In this document: piece by piece, positions 19,611 through 34,600 of the stretch | How positions within the stretch are numbered: the stretch's first letter is position 1 | Layout: each line of letters starts with the position of its first letter | Assembly (NCBI GenBank): GCA_017654935.2 | Contig: CM065683.1 | Span: 6,667,916 to 6,731,915 of the forward strand | From: Phymorhynchus buccinoides | Lineage: Eukaryota; Mollusca; Gastropoda; Neogastropoda; Raphitomidae | Reading direction: 5' to 3' | DNA length: 64,000 nt | The notes under the pieces: generated by a model | The model's database searches: none | What the model was told of the DNA's origin: nothing | Seen by the model: the letters and a program-made list of their open reading frames with translations, nothing else | Position numbers and translations under genes: made by a program

Positions 19611-22600
19611 CGTGTGCCCATGCACGTAGCACACGTTAATCCCAGTGGCAACGAAAAAGTTGTCATTTGGTCAAAATTTACCCCCCCCACCCCTTCCTCA
19701 TCAGTCACACCAAAAGTCGCATGCCAAAAAAAGAAGAAAAATAGTGGGTGGCGCGCCTCTGGCTGCGACGCGCTCTCCCGGTGAGAGCAACCCGAATTTC
19801 ACAGATGCCCTCTGTGACTATAAATTACCTAATAATAATAAGGCAAATCGCAATCAACAAAGCTTTAACCATAGTAAACTAAATGAAATGGAGCAGTACT
19901 CTACTTACGTTTGTATTTACTCGCAGGCTCGTCTTCATGCTCATCGGCTTCCCGCAGACGCTTCCTGCGTTTTTTCTGCACACAGTCAACACTTCGACCA
20001 TCACAACCACGGCTTGACAAACTAGCAGGTAAACAGCGCTTGAACTGATAAAAATCGAATTACTAGTCGTACAATTTTGAAGGCTTATTGCCTGTGACTT
20101 TCTTCCCTTTGTCGATCGCTCAGGGTTCATACAGATTTTTCATACCAAAATTAACAAACTTTCAAAGTCCTTTCCAAAGAATTATCCTATTTTCAAAGAC
20201 CTCTCACGACATACAATGACGACGATTGCTTCGATCATAATCATTCAAGTTGCACCGGTGTAGCCAAAAGACCTGGGTATAGTGAAGGAAATAACTCTCG
20301 ACAAATCGAGGACGTCTGCTACATGTATGTAGAAAATAAATTAAGTCAAATTGAATTGCTTCTTTATCAATTCTGGAAACGAACAAACACATTTTGTTAT
20401 GGTGACATTTTTCACAAATCATTTCATGATTTTCAGACCAAAGCCAATTTTCAAAGACTTGAAAATGACACTCCCTTTCCCACAGACTTTTAAAGATCTG
20501 TCGCTCAAGCAGTTTCCTGTCATATATGAGCACTGATGTGTCATGCTGCCGTTATGCACCTAAGAAATAGTTAGGTCCAGCATGTCTGTCTTCGGCTGGC
20601 ATTGTCTGTGACTGAAAGGCAAGAAAATAGGCATTCAAATAACTATGCATTTTTCCATATAAACCCCTTTCACTCGACACACATGGCACACACACACACA
20701 CGTTTTCTACACAGTGTTGACAGAAAGAAACTGTACTCACCTCTGACAAACCTTCGTACATGGCAAACAAATCATCCAGGTCCTCCTCATCGGAGCCCAG
20801 TTTTTCACCTGCACACAAGTTACACAACGCACACACTGATATACCAGTACAGGCTCACAATCTGGTAAACAAATTAAAAAAATATGGCAATGCACTTGAG
20901 CGCTTAGAAGTTTAGGTGTAGAGTGGCACAGTGGTAACGCGTTCGCCTCGTGTCAAGTAAACCCGAGTTTGAACCTGAATTATTTGTACGAAAAGAAGAA
21001 AAATTGAGTTTTACGGTTTTTTTAAACGAAAGACCCCCCCCCCCCCCCTGGTATCACTGCCCCAAGCGCTTTATAATTTGTTGTGCCTTATGGTCCATGA
21101 AATACGCTACATGTCATGCACACGCATGGGTGCAACTACACAAAATGAAAAAAAAAACCCTGAAAGGCCGGGGTCCAGGGGATAATGTCCCCCTGCAGCT
21201 GAAGCAAAAATTGATTTATGAAGGTATTTTAGTTTGCTTTTTCCACAATTTATACAAATGCTTATTTTAAAGTGTTTGAAAAATACAGTAGACACACAAA
21301 GATCTTGTTTGACAAATCCAAAAAAAAGAAAAAGGAACTTCCTTTTCTGGTAAAATTCAAAAAACAGGAAATCCTTGTACTGTGGAACCTCCCTTAAAAG
21401 ACCCCCCATTATAAGACTCCCTCCCTACTTCCTAAGACCTACGTCTCTGAGACATTGCCCTTCTTTGTAAGTATTAAAATTACCTCCCTTATACAACTCC
21501 CTCCCAAATACAGGCATGGTAGTGGGGGCAAAGAGGTTTTTAAGGAACAGGGGGCCGAAGAAAATTCAATAAATGAGAGTGAAATTTTCACTTTTTCATG
21601 CCATTTCAATGCATTTAAAAAAATTTGGTTTCAAACTGTTTCGCGGATTTTCCGCGATTCGCGTAGGTCTACCATGCCTGCAAATAAGACCTCATTTTGG
21701 ATGATTTTTCAAGGTCTTATAAGGGAGGTTACACTGTATACCAGGAAAGGTTGCACCCATGTGACATGTGAGCAAAAGTTTTAACAATCACAAAATCCAT
21801 CCACTTTACTCACCCTGCTTTTTCTCATCTTTGTCGGTGATGATCAGCCTCCCGTCTGCCGCCAGCTTGAAGCCGCCGTGCGGATCCTCTTTGTCTTTGG
21901 CGCCAGCAGTTTCCAAAACGCTCTTTGGTTTGCTTGCTGTGGACGACACATACGTATTTTGTAGGCATTCAGTTTTCATTCAACAAACGGTCAAACACAT
22001 GGGAGTAAAATACTAATAAAACAAGAGGCAAAGCCTTCAAGGCTCACTCGGGGTGGGGGTGGGGTGTTTAAGTACAAGATTACCAACAAATAATGACTTT
22101 TGAGATTGAGGGTCCTATTTGCCACTCCTAAACATGAAGGTGTGTGTGTTTAACTCTCTTGTGCGGTGAACGGTCGTGAACGTTCAAAAAAAAATCGGAT
22201 CGGAAACGTCTAGAACGTTCGGATTCCACGTGGCCGGTTAGGGCGCTTCCATTTTGTTTCTATCACATGGCAGTCACGTGAGCGCTTCAGCCTCGCTTTC
22301 GCTATGGATTACACTTCCGTCCTGTTGCTTGCAATGGCTTCTATAAAAAGTTCTATGCCGATTGGTTTGAAAGATATGAATTTTTGAAAATTAGTGACCG
22401 ACTTCGGCATTTTCGCGATTTTTCCAATATGGATGACGAACAGTTATGGCGTCCATTGACTGAGGAAAGCAATGAATAGTCCTATTTTTGTGAAATATGG
22501 GACTTATGAGATCGCGAAGTGATGAGTAAGGAGTGTATTCTGACCTATTTCGGCGGCGAGCTTGTGTTTGTTCGATCGATGCGAATTTTTGAAGTCGTGT

Positions 22601-23621
22601 TACTGACATCGGCATTTTCCCGACTTTTACATCATGGATGACGAGTAGTTATTGCATCCACCGAGTGATGACAGCGATGAAAATTCTTTTTTTGGTGAAA
22701 GATAGGAATTATAAGATCGTGAAGTGAAAGGGTAAGTGAATGATTTTGATCTACATTTCCATTTCAGTCGTCTTAGGCTTCAACAGTCTGCAAAAGTAGG
22801 CAGTGAATGACTAGTGAATGCAGTTTGCGACTACACTTTGGCAATTTGATTTTTTTTGTGGAGCCATGCATCCCCATAACATCTTGAAATTCATTTTGCA
22901 TATCAGACAGACATCTCGGCAACACATTCAAAACAAAAAAAAACACAAAATCTGGTAGGGTATATTTTATTTTATTATTTTTCTGATGCTACCCCCCCTT
23001 TTGTACGGAGTGACGTCCCTTGGGTTAGGATTTCAGAGGTGATTGAGAGCACAGAGCGTCAGGCACAAGAGGGTTAAGTACAAGATTGCCAATAAAAATT
23101 ACTTTGAGGTTGAGGGTTGTAAACAGGGGGGCATTTAAAGTACAAGATTGCCAACAAATAATGACTTTGAGATTGAGGGTCGTAAACATGATGGGGGTGT
23201 TTTAAAGTACAAGATTGCCAACAAATGACTTTGAGATTGAGGGTAGTAAACATGAGGGGGGTGTTTAAAGTACAAATGAAACTATCGTTAATGGATACAA
23301 CTATAAAAAAAAAAAAGTGCCTTTGCCGAGAATCGAACCCGGAACCATTGGCATGAGAGACAGATGCTCTACGCAATGAGCTATCGAGGCTTTCACCGTT
23401 GACGAGTTTCTTAATTAACTCATGTTGCCTGTTGAATACTCTCTAACCCACTAATCTAAAATGTTATCTGTCTACAGTGATGTTTTAAGTATTGAATTGA
23501 ATTATTCAAATCATTATTGTTTGAAAGCTTGCACAGGGATCAATCTTGTCACAGGACATCACTGGTCATTTGACCAGTTCGAAGAAATGTAATAGGTCAT
23601 TTTCAAAAGACGATAAGTCAT

Positions 23622-23656
<35 letters not shown>

Positions 23657-26600
23657 TGCAGATCAACATTTTTTATAATCTTTTTTTGGGGGCATTACAA
23701 AAGTTAGTACAGTACCATGCAGTATAAAGTATTAGCAATAATAGGGCAATTATTTAAGTAATATGACCTCTTGCCTGCAAAAACTATGGTCATTTCAGAA
23801 TTTGATCAGTCAATGACTGATGACCGGTGCTAAGAATAATCCCTGCTTGCATAAACATCTATGTGTACTGAAAGTTTGAACAATGTATGCCTTCTATTTC
23901 CCCGAGAAAATGCCAATGTTAAAGTTTGGAGATAAGACCACGGATGCAACACGCACACGCACACGCACACACATCCGAACAACTATCATGCTATAGACTC
24001 ACTTCATGTTAACTTCGTTAACACGAGTGAGCCAATAAATATCTTCACAATTTCATTTTGGAGCAATGGGAAGGGAAATGTTTACATCATGAACAAACAA
24101 CTCCACACCTTAACCCTTTCACCGCCAACGTCGCATTTTTGCACCACAATGATTTAACACCCATGTCACTAAAAGGCATCAAATCAGGGTCTGTTATGCA
24201 AAGAACCTGTTCTCTTAATTTTGGGAGGTAAGGATAGGCCTTACTTTAAATATGTCACAGAGGAATCCCCAGTATTGCTGACAGATTTTTTTCTCTACCC
24301 AGGTAAACTTAATGGACATTTTTTGCTGAAAAATGTCTGGCGGTGAAAGAGTTTAACCCAATGACGCCCAACCATTCGAACCGGGAATCGACCCCAGTTC
24401 CCGAGAGATGGGAATTAACTCCGAACGTCACACCAAATATTTTCATTAAAAAAATCACCCAGAATAAAGTCTAACTCACATAATTTCATTTCTGAAAGAT
24501 GCATATTGAATAGCAATGATGATATTATTATTCCAAAGCTAACACACTGTCAAACAACAAACCATGAATTGGAATTAAAAAAATCCGTAATGGCACTCCG
24601 AGCATCGCGCTGAGTCAATACTGCGTCACGTTACGTGGAAAGAAGAAAAAAATTGGGCGTCACTTCGAAAAATCCGTTCAAAAAGACTAGTGGGTGCTTT
24701 CCCTTGATGTAAGAACCAAAAACGGACCAGCGAGAGTCAGGAACAGGAAGAACTAACTTAGTATATTGCATTGTGGGTAGGGAGAAAGTGAAAGTGAACG
24801 TACTAGACCTGGCGTTCAGCGGGCGCAATCGGCGCTTACGGACTGCATGAGTTGACAAAATTTGGTAATTTGGCGTCTGTGTCCTAGAGAGGGCTAAAAC
24901 ACCACACTAAAATGGCTGACATGAAAATGTGACAAACTCGACCGTTTTGTTGTTGTTTATTTGTTTGTTTGTTTGGAGGCTAAGCTAACAACTAAAGCTA
25001 TGGTGTGGTGGGTTTAGAATCAGATTGTGGAAGAAAATCCCTACTTTCTTTCTTATGTCAACACCAGTTTGTTTCTAAACAAGAACAAAAAGGGAAAGGG
25101 TTTCTTGCAAACTACTGAAATACAATACTTCTGTCACACAGACACATGTATTTTAACACCTGCACACATGCAACAACACACACACATCTCAACATATTTG
25201 TTCAGGGAAACAAGATGAGCATGATAAACACCACACAATTCATCTCCGGAAGACTAAGAATAAACACAAAATCAGCATAGATACTAAGATAGGCTTAGCT
25301 TAAAAAAGTGACGTGAAAAAATGACAATGTAAAGAAACAACAAAGAAACACATACACATACACACACACTCTCTCTCTCAACAACACACACATAATGTAT
25401 ACAAACACACACACACACACACAACACACAGACTGACCCATGATGTTTTTGGCGGCGCTCTTGTCCAGAATATCCAGCACCTCCCCGCCCCCCTCCACCA
25501 GGAAGGTGTCGCGCGTCCTGCCCCTCGCCACCCCCCTCTGCCCCCTCACCCTCCTCCTCCTCCTCCATGTCAGAGAACTGCAGGATCTCCTCCAGCCTGA
25601 AAACAGTAGGCGGGTGTTCATTCTACATCCCTGTCCCACTTCCAACTCAAAGTTCGCCTTGGCTTAAGGCTGTGTCAGACCAATCGACATAGGCTAGAAC
25701 ACCAAGGCTACATCATAATGTTGTTATGCTCTGCATAGCGTAGAATGGCACAGTGGTAACGCGTTCGCTTCGTGTCAAGTAAACCCGAGTTCGAACCTGG
25801 GTACAGGGGATTTTTCCTCTCACTTTGCACTAGGCCTTACGGTCTGAACGTGGAGTCTTCCGGATGAGACGATAAACCGAGGTCCTGTGTGCCCATGCAC
25901 TTAGCATACGCTAAACCCAGTGGCAACGAAAAAGTTGTCATTAGGTCAAAATTTACTTCCCCCCCCCCCCCATCAGTCACACACACAAAAAATGGGTGGC
26001 GCGCCTCTGGCTGCGACGCGCTCTCCAGGTGGGAGAAACCCGAATTTCACAGACGCCTCTGTGACTATAAAGTACCTAATACCTAAACAGAGCAGGCTCT
26101 AGATGGAATCATGTATATATATAATATCACACCTGTTTACCCCAAAGTTTCATCGTCAGTAATCCAAGCTTTTTTCCACATTCACTTTTATTCTTGCTGA
26201 ATACTTTCAGAACTGTTTAGAGATCACCATTATGGATAATCCAAAACTTTTTTTTTCTTAAAAAGTTTTCAACCTCCCCAAAAAATCGATACAATTTTGT
26301 AAAGACTTTTGCACAATTTGCAGAAATAATCAAAGGCAACGTACGTCTCAGGCTTCTGCTTTACTGGCTCATCCTCCTCATCGCTGCTGTTGTCATCATC
26401 ATCGCCTTTGTCTTCCCTCTCCTTCTGCTCCTTCTTCTTCTTCTCCTGCTTCACTTCGCTGTGGGCCTTCTGCAGCGCCACCTGGATCTTGGGGGAGGAC
26501 AACTTCTGCACCGCCTCATACCTGACACACACAGGGGGTCAAATCATAAGAAACATCCAGGGAGATACACAGCACATATGTGACCCAGCACCACAGAAGG

Positions 26601-29600
26601 GACTTAAGTGTCAAACTGACCATTCTGAGAAAATGGTACCGTCAAATGCGGACTATAAGCCGCTACTTTTGTCCTCAACTTTGGCCCATGCGGCTTATAG
26701 ACTGATGCGGCTTATCTGTGGATTTTTTTTCCATTCTACATTTAGCAGTATAATTAAATCTGTTTCTGGCCACATTCTTTAGCCTATTTTGAGCTTCTTT
26801 AGACTCAAAACTGGTTTTGGTAATCAATAGATTCAAATCTTATGTTTAAAGTGTCTGAGGTACAAAAAGTAAATACTTATGTTCTACTTATGTTGTGTTG
26901 ATTTGTGCACATACAATTTTCTGTGCGGCTTATAAACTGGTGCAGCTTATATGTGAATAAATACCTAATATTTTGTCAATTTAGGGGATGTGGCTTATAT
27001 ACAGGCGCGTCTTATAGTCCAGTTTTTACGGAACATGTGAAAACTTCAGACAATCCTCTTTCTAATGATACAAGAACTATTCTTGTATCTTTTTCTGTTC
27101 CAGAGTTATGAGCATTTAAAGTTAGTAGGGTGAGCGTCGGCCATTTTGAGAAAACAGAGTCTAAAGTCTAGCCTAGCTGAAGAAAATGCATTGACCTACT
27201 CATTTTAAAGCACTTATATGACCATTTAGAGACCATATTAAAGATTATCCTTTATACATTAAATACGAAAGATAAGCATCATTAATGAAATGGATTAATA
27301 CGGTGAATTAAAATTCCCAGGAGCACAATCTTACCCAAACTTCTTGATGAATTTCTTGAAGATCTGCTTTATTTTCATGTGACACGGACGCCTCGTCTCA
27401 TCCTTCATGGAGCATATCCCCTTCATCTGTCACCACAAAAATCATCATCATTTTTAAAGACCCATCACGTCACGTGTCAAAACATAGACACACATACTGA
27501 ATATTTGCCGTCACCATTTGTCATTGATGTCCTCGGCTATTCACTGTGTCTGTACATGTCATGCAAGTGAAACTGACCCATGGCCAATGTTAAAATGACG
27601 CGGCTGTGCCCGATGGAAGCTGTCTTTACCAGTGGCAGTTCTCCCTACACGCCGTAAAGAATTGTTGATTGCTGTCACTCCACGGGTGGAGTGAATGTGT
27701 GGGTGGCTCCATGAATGGAGCGAAATCCCCTGAAGTCGGAGTATGGCTGCCCATGTGGCGGGGCCCTTTAAAAACAGCCATGCACGTAATCTTCCCACCC
27801 AAGGCCACGCAAAATGTTCACATGGCACTGGGTGTGCCCCCAGAGCGTTAAGCTGGGGAACAAAAACAACAACTGACATCGTCAAGGTGTCATTGTTCTC
27901 ATCAGCAGCATCAGCCTGATCAAATCCTTATCATTACCACCATCACCATCATCGTTAATTGAATGACTAGGCATCAAAGCTTGCATTTAAAGACACACAC
28001 ATCCCCACATCACGTGTCACATTCCCTCTTTCTTATGTTAGGTATTAGGTATTAGGTACTTTATAGTCACAGAGGCGTCTCTGTGAAATTCGGGTTGCTC
28101 CCACCTGGAGAGCGCGTCGCAGCCGCGCCACCCAATTTTTTTTGTTTTTTGCATGCGAGTTTTGTCACTGATGAGGGTGGGGTGGGGTGGGGTGGTGTAA
28201 ATTTTTACCAAATGACAACTTTTTTGTTGCCACTGGGTTTAACGTATGCTAAGTGCATGGGCACACGGGACCTCGGTTTATCGTCTCGTCCGAAAGACTC
28301 CATGTTCAGACCGTTAAGGCCTAGTGCAGAATGAGACGAAAAAATCCCCTGTACCCAGGTTCGAACTCGGGTTTACTTGACACGAAGCGAACGCGATACC
28401 ACTGTGCCACTCTACACTCAGCCATTGTTAGGAAGATTTCTTAAGATTTCTTACCAGCTATAAGAGGGAAAACACGTGAAAACCGTGATTTTGACACGTG
28501 ACGTGGCGGGTCTTTAAGAAACAAAACAAAAAATGACAAAGGGATGATAAGCATGATAACAATAACTCGTTATAAGCTTAACATATCTGACAAGTGTGCA
28601 TGCAAATAATTAGTGGAAGGATGCCCCCCAAAAAACTGAAACGAAAGATCGTGAAAACCACACACCTGAAACTACCTACAAAAATTACTGAACTAAAAAC
28701 TTTCAACCCGGAATTTTCATGCAACTTTTGTTAGGTGGGGGGAGGGTTGGGGGCGGGGTCATTTTCCCAGATTATCATAAGATTATCGAAATGACCATCA
28801 CACTAATTTTTTGGGCACTCCAAAATCCGGAAGCCACCAGTTTCAGCACACCCCAAAAAAACGGAAATCCGGCGTGTTTCAGACAATGAGCACCCCTGAT
28901 TTTGTTAAGAGAACTTACTTATTTCTGACAAACGTGCGTGCTGTCAGCTTATGCTACAGGGCTTACCATCTCTGAGAGGTGTGTTGACAGGACCTCCCGG
29001 CTGTAGGCGCCGATGAACAGCCTGATGAACTCCAGGGCCGACTTGACCACCTCACGCCGCTCAGAGCTCAGCAGCAGACACACGATGGCCACCATGGAAG
29101 ACAGCGTGCTGCCGGACAACCTCTCTGGAACACACACACACACACAAAGAAAAAGATGAAAGAATAGTGCCGTCAGTAGGGGGCTCAGTAGGTGGTGTCC
29201 TGAATAGGCTCCACTGAACTCCACTGAAGTGACTCAGCAGCAGTGCAGTGTCTCCTCGGTTGGTTGCCTCCTGACGGCCTAACATAGATTCGCTCCCCTT
29301 GGACTGCTGGTCTCGGATTCTGCGACTTGAACAAACCGGGGTGTAGCTGCGAATTAGGATTCGGAATGCCACTGCACGACCCAGAAGATGGGACAGCAAA
29401 CCCCCCCCCCCCCCAAAAAAAGAAAAAGAAAAAAGATTACAGCTTATTTCATTCCGCCTTGCGCCCAATAATTTGCTGGGCGCACTAGTGCAGCCACCAG
29501 CACCTGCGCCCAACAAATTCTTGGGCAAAGGCCTCCATTTCCTTTCCTTACCAATCTAAATACTTTTTTTCTTAATAAAATAAGCTTATTCTGAAGTTAT

Positions 29601-29990
29601 ATGCGTCGGAATGATTGCTAAACTCATTGCGCGGTTTTAAAATAATTTGCAAGCATTTCATAATCGGTTCTTTCTTCCTTGCTGAAAATCATCCCTTTGT
29701 CATTGTTAATGATGTTACTGTTCCCTCTTCCCCCATTTTCCACGTTTTGGTTGGTGTATGTATTAGGTACTTTATAGTCACAGAGGCGTCTCTGTGAAAT
29801 TCGGGTTGCTCCCACCTGGAGAGCGCGTCGCAGCCAGAGGCGCGCCACCCAATTTGTTCTTTTTTTTTTTTTTTTTTGCATGCGATTTTTGTCACTGATG
29901 AGGGGGGGGGGGGGGGGGGGGGTAAATGTTTTACCAAATGACAACTTTTTCGTTGCCAATGGGTTTAACGTATGCTAAGTGCATGGGCAC

Positions 29991-30024
<34 letters not shown>

Positions 30025-31598
30025 TCCACGTTCAGACCAGGTTCGAACTCGGGTTTACTTGACACGAAGCGAACGCGCTACCACTGTGCCACTCTACACC
30101 TCTTTCGAGAGTATGTGTGTGTGTGTGTACATGTGTGTACAGGTTTGTGTGTGTAGTTTGTGCATTTTCATGTTCTGCTTGTTTATTATTTGATTTATGT
30201 TTTGTTATGGATGGCTTGATGTAAAAAAACATAATGTAATGCTTATTCGATTAAGATTAAGATTCAAATTATAGCCCCGTCAACAAAGGCCATGTTAGGG
30301 CTGTCACCACATTAAATCTTACCACGTATTAAAAAGGGATAAAAACACAAGGTAAAAACAAAATCAGTTTTTTTGGTTAAAATACTTTTGTTAAGAAAAA
30401 CATTAATAAATCAAAAACTTAGCAGGTAAAAATATGACAAGTCTAGAATTAAAAACATCACAGTAGCTTACATCAAGTGAAATATATGAAACTCTTTCAA
30501 GAAATTAAAGATCGTGTCAGGCGGAATGTCACGGAACAAAATTTTCATTGACTCCGCAGTGTAGCGTTTCCTTCTAATGTCGTATAAATCCCAGCAGTCC
30601 AATGCTGTGCTTATTCGATGTCCATCTGGACACACACACACACACATACATACACCCTCTCACATACACCCCCTCCCTCTCCACTGACCTCTGTAGTGGG
30701 ACATGATGCGCGTCAGGGCCAGCAGAGTGGCACACATCATGTCCGGGGACCCAGACAGCCCCGCCAGAACCACCCCCACAAACTGGGACAGCACCTCTGC
30801 AACAGCCAACAGCAAAAAATCACGCTTTATTACACTTCTTCCTCTTCTTCTGGGAGTTTATAGTCCCTACCACGCCTTCGCGTATCTGGGGTCTAGCGAT
30901 AATCTTTTTTTATTATAATAGAGATTACCCCCTGTGGGGATACCGGGGTCTTTTGCATAAATAGTTCCCCCACCTTCTGGAAGTTCTGTGCTTGTAACTT
31001 CCTCTTATCTCTCTCTCTTTGACTTTGCCTTTTCCCTTTGCTTACTGTCATCTACTATCTTTCTGCCTTACCGGGTCCATTCTCCTGTCTTTTGTCACGA
31101 AGCACTTTCAGAAACATTTCCTCCAGCCGAAGTCGGACTTGCTGGGCCTAACTATTTGTTACTTAGGCGCATAGCAGCAGCATGACACATCTGCGCTCAT
31201 AATTGACAGGAAACTGTCTGAGCGATCGAAGAAGAAGAAGAAGAATATTAATAGAGTATACATAAAAGGGGGAGGGTGGGGGCTTTAGGTCGGTTAAAAT
31301 AGCATATATTTATTGTGCATGTTTAAAACTGTTAAAATCTTAGGTAAAGGTAAAGATGTGCCACGCCCTCTGCATTTCTCGGTTAATTCCATTTGTCTGT
31401 TTTTGCCTTTCTTACCAAACATAAAGCTGTATTTTATGAACCTCTTCAGCTAATTATCTTTTTGGAATACTACCCCCCCCCCCCCCATAATAAGATGGGA
31501 AAACGCAATGAACCATGACTGTGACATGTGCCGCGGTGTTTGAGCGCCTTGTATAAGCTTTAAGCTTGTTGTGCTCGTTCTCATTTCTTTATGTTGCT

Positions 31599-31632
<34 letters not shown>

Positions 31633-34600
31633 GTGCCCATGCACTTAGCACAGGTTAATCCCAGTGGCAACGAAAAAGTTGTCATTTGGTCAAAATTTAT
31701 CCTCCTCCCCCTTTCCTTCCTAATCAGTCACACAAACATCGCATGCAAAAAAAAAAATAAAAAAAAAATGGGTGGCACGCCACTGGCTGCGACGCGCTCT
31801 CCAGGTGGGAGGAACCCGAATTTCACAGAGACGCCTCTGTGACTATAAAATACTTAATGCCTTACTATGTGATTCTCAATAAAAAATTTGTTTAAAAAAA
31901 AAGCAAAAAAAAGAAGAGAGATTTCACCTTGTTCCTCAGCCTCAGGGTTCCACCTGACCATGGTCTCACTGATGACCACGATCAGATGGTAGGCCGCCGC
32001 ACGCACCCTCTCTCCTGTCCCTCGTGTGCACAGAATGGCCTGGCAAGCAAACACACACACACGTGTTTATTCACATTGCAAAGTTCTAGATCGCAAGGAA
32101 AACATCAAACGACGGGACAAAAATGTGAAAGTAGCAAGGTTTGGCAGCACATGTGTGTGTGTGTGTGGGTGTGCGTGTGCGTGTATGCGTGTGCGTGTGC
32201 GTGCGATGCGAGTCATGATTCACGTGAAACTCATGTATTGGGTCAACTCAAACATAGTGAGCGAAAACGGCAGGATGATTTCAGACGGAAGTATTTCACG
32301 TGAATCATGGCTCACGTGACACAATCGCATCGCATCCCCATACGACTTTGCACGCTGTGTGGCGCAGGCTTGAGAGGGGACGGGGTGGGCAGCTCTGTAG
32401 CCACAAGCAAGTAGAATTTGCTGTCCCTATTGCCTCCCCTTTCCAGACCTGTTTACCCCATACACGAGTCTTGAGTAGTCTGGATAACTGAAATGAGTAG
32501 TTTGGGTGCAAAATGTGTAGCTTCATTAATTAAGCCATCAAACAATGTTCACTGAAAATGAGTAGTAATCACGAATTAAAGAGCATTATTTTCAATTTTG
32601 AAGAGCAGTAGATGTCCAAATTGAGTGGAATACTACTAGAAAAGAGTAGAGTAAACAGGCCTGCCTTTCTTCAGTTTTTCTTTTCATTTTAAAACAAACA
32701 AACAAAAAATTCCCACAAAACCCCCCTCACCTCTGGCAGCACGGCCTGGATGAAGGCTGTGTTGGGTTCCGTCAGGTGCTGGCAGATGGAGGTCAGGCAT
32801 CTCAGGCGGGGCTGAAACAACGCAGCAACACACGAACAGTAGACTTGCAGCATAGTTTTTTGGGGTGTTTTTTTAACAGCACCTGCTGATTTTTTGTTCT
32901 CCATTCATAGTCACTCACACGACACCCACCCACACACAGAGGCAACGACACACACACACACCACACACACAGAGGCAACGACACACCCACACACCACACA
33001 CACAGAGGCAACGACACACACACACACACAGAGGCAACGACACACACACACACAGAGGCAATGACACACACACACACAGAGGCAAACAACAATACACACA
33101 CAGAGGCAACAACACACACACACACAGAGGCAACAACACACACACACAGAGGCAATGACACACACACACACAGAGGCAACAACACACACACACACACAGA
33201 GGCTACAACACACACACACACAGAGGCAACGACACACACACACACACACACACACACAGAGGCAATGACACACACACACACACACAGAGGCAACAACACA
33301 CACACACAGAGGCAATGACACACACACACAGAGGCAATGATACACACCACACACACACAGAAGCAATGATACACACCACACACACAGAGGCAATGATACA
33401 CGCCACACACACAGAGGCAATGATACATGCCACACACACACAGAGGCAATGACACACACACACACACACACAGAGGCAATGACACACACATACACACACA
33501 GAGGCAACGACACACACTCACTCACAGAGGCAACGACACACACACTCACACAAACGACACACACACACGCACACACACAGGCAACGACACACACACACAC
33601 GCACACTCGCCACACACACACACACTCACCACACACACACATAGAGGCAACGACACACACACACACTCACCCACCCACACACACAGAGATCACAAACTCA
33701 TTGAACAGCTACACATCGGGGGACACTCACACTCTTGGTGCTGGGGGCTGAGGTGGCCAGGGATCCCAGCAGCAGCTGCTGGATGTCCCCCAGGTGGGAG
33801 GCCAGGAACAGCCGGCACTCCTCCGCGCCGCACACACACACCTCCTCCAGGATGCGGTACGCCTTCTTCTGCAGCGTTTTGTCGCTGGCCTGAAAATGCA
33901 ACCCAGACCTGTTTACCCCCTATGCAACTCTTGAGTAGTCTGCATAGCTGAAATGAGCAGCGTTGGTGTGAAATAAGTAGTCCTCTCTATTAACCCTTTC
34001 ATCGCCACTGTCGCCTCTTGGCACCACAATGATTTAACACCCATGTCGCTGAAAGGCATCAAACGAGAGTCTGGTAAACAGTGACTTTATGTTCTTCATT
34101 TTGGGAGGTAAGGACAGGCCCTGTTTGATGCATCAGGGCTCCCATTCGTCCCACAAAACAAGGGGTCCCAGGGACTCCTTCACTTACAGTACAGAGGGTC
34201 CTAGAGGCAGGATAGAAGGTCCCAGTGACATTGTGAATGCTAAAAATAATTTTTCTTGTGCATCCCTGGGACCCCCTGCACAATCTTTTAGAGGGTCCTG
34301 CAGAATTTTTGTATTTCATAGACCCCCAAATGATGGACCCTGGGAGCCCTGGTTTGTGTGTGTGAGCACGTGCGTGTGTGAGTTCATGGTCCCAAGTGCG
34401 CATGCATGAGTATGTGTGTTGAGTGCATGCGTGAGCACAAGCACACAAAAGTACATGCATCCACACATGTACGCGAATGCATAATTTAGTGTACATGCAT
34501 ACGTTTCCCCCCCAAGTTAGCCCTTTCACCGCCAGCCATTGTTCAGCCAGAAAGTACCATTAAACTTAACCCTCTGAGATCCCCAAGCTCTGGGAGCCTC

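Noticed and set aside
25284..25645. Two overlapping minus-strand frames as separate genes
   Set aside because: Together they are exon e27 read in the two frames on either side of the frame break.
32802..33951. Open frames of 170-250 residues on both strands
   Set aside because: They arise from (CA)n with GAGGCAACGA spacers. The only real coding parts are exons e20 and e21 in their own frames.
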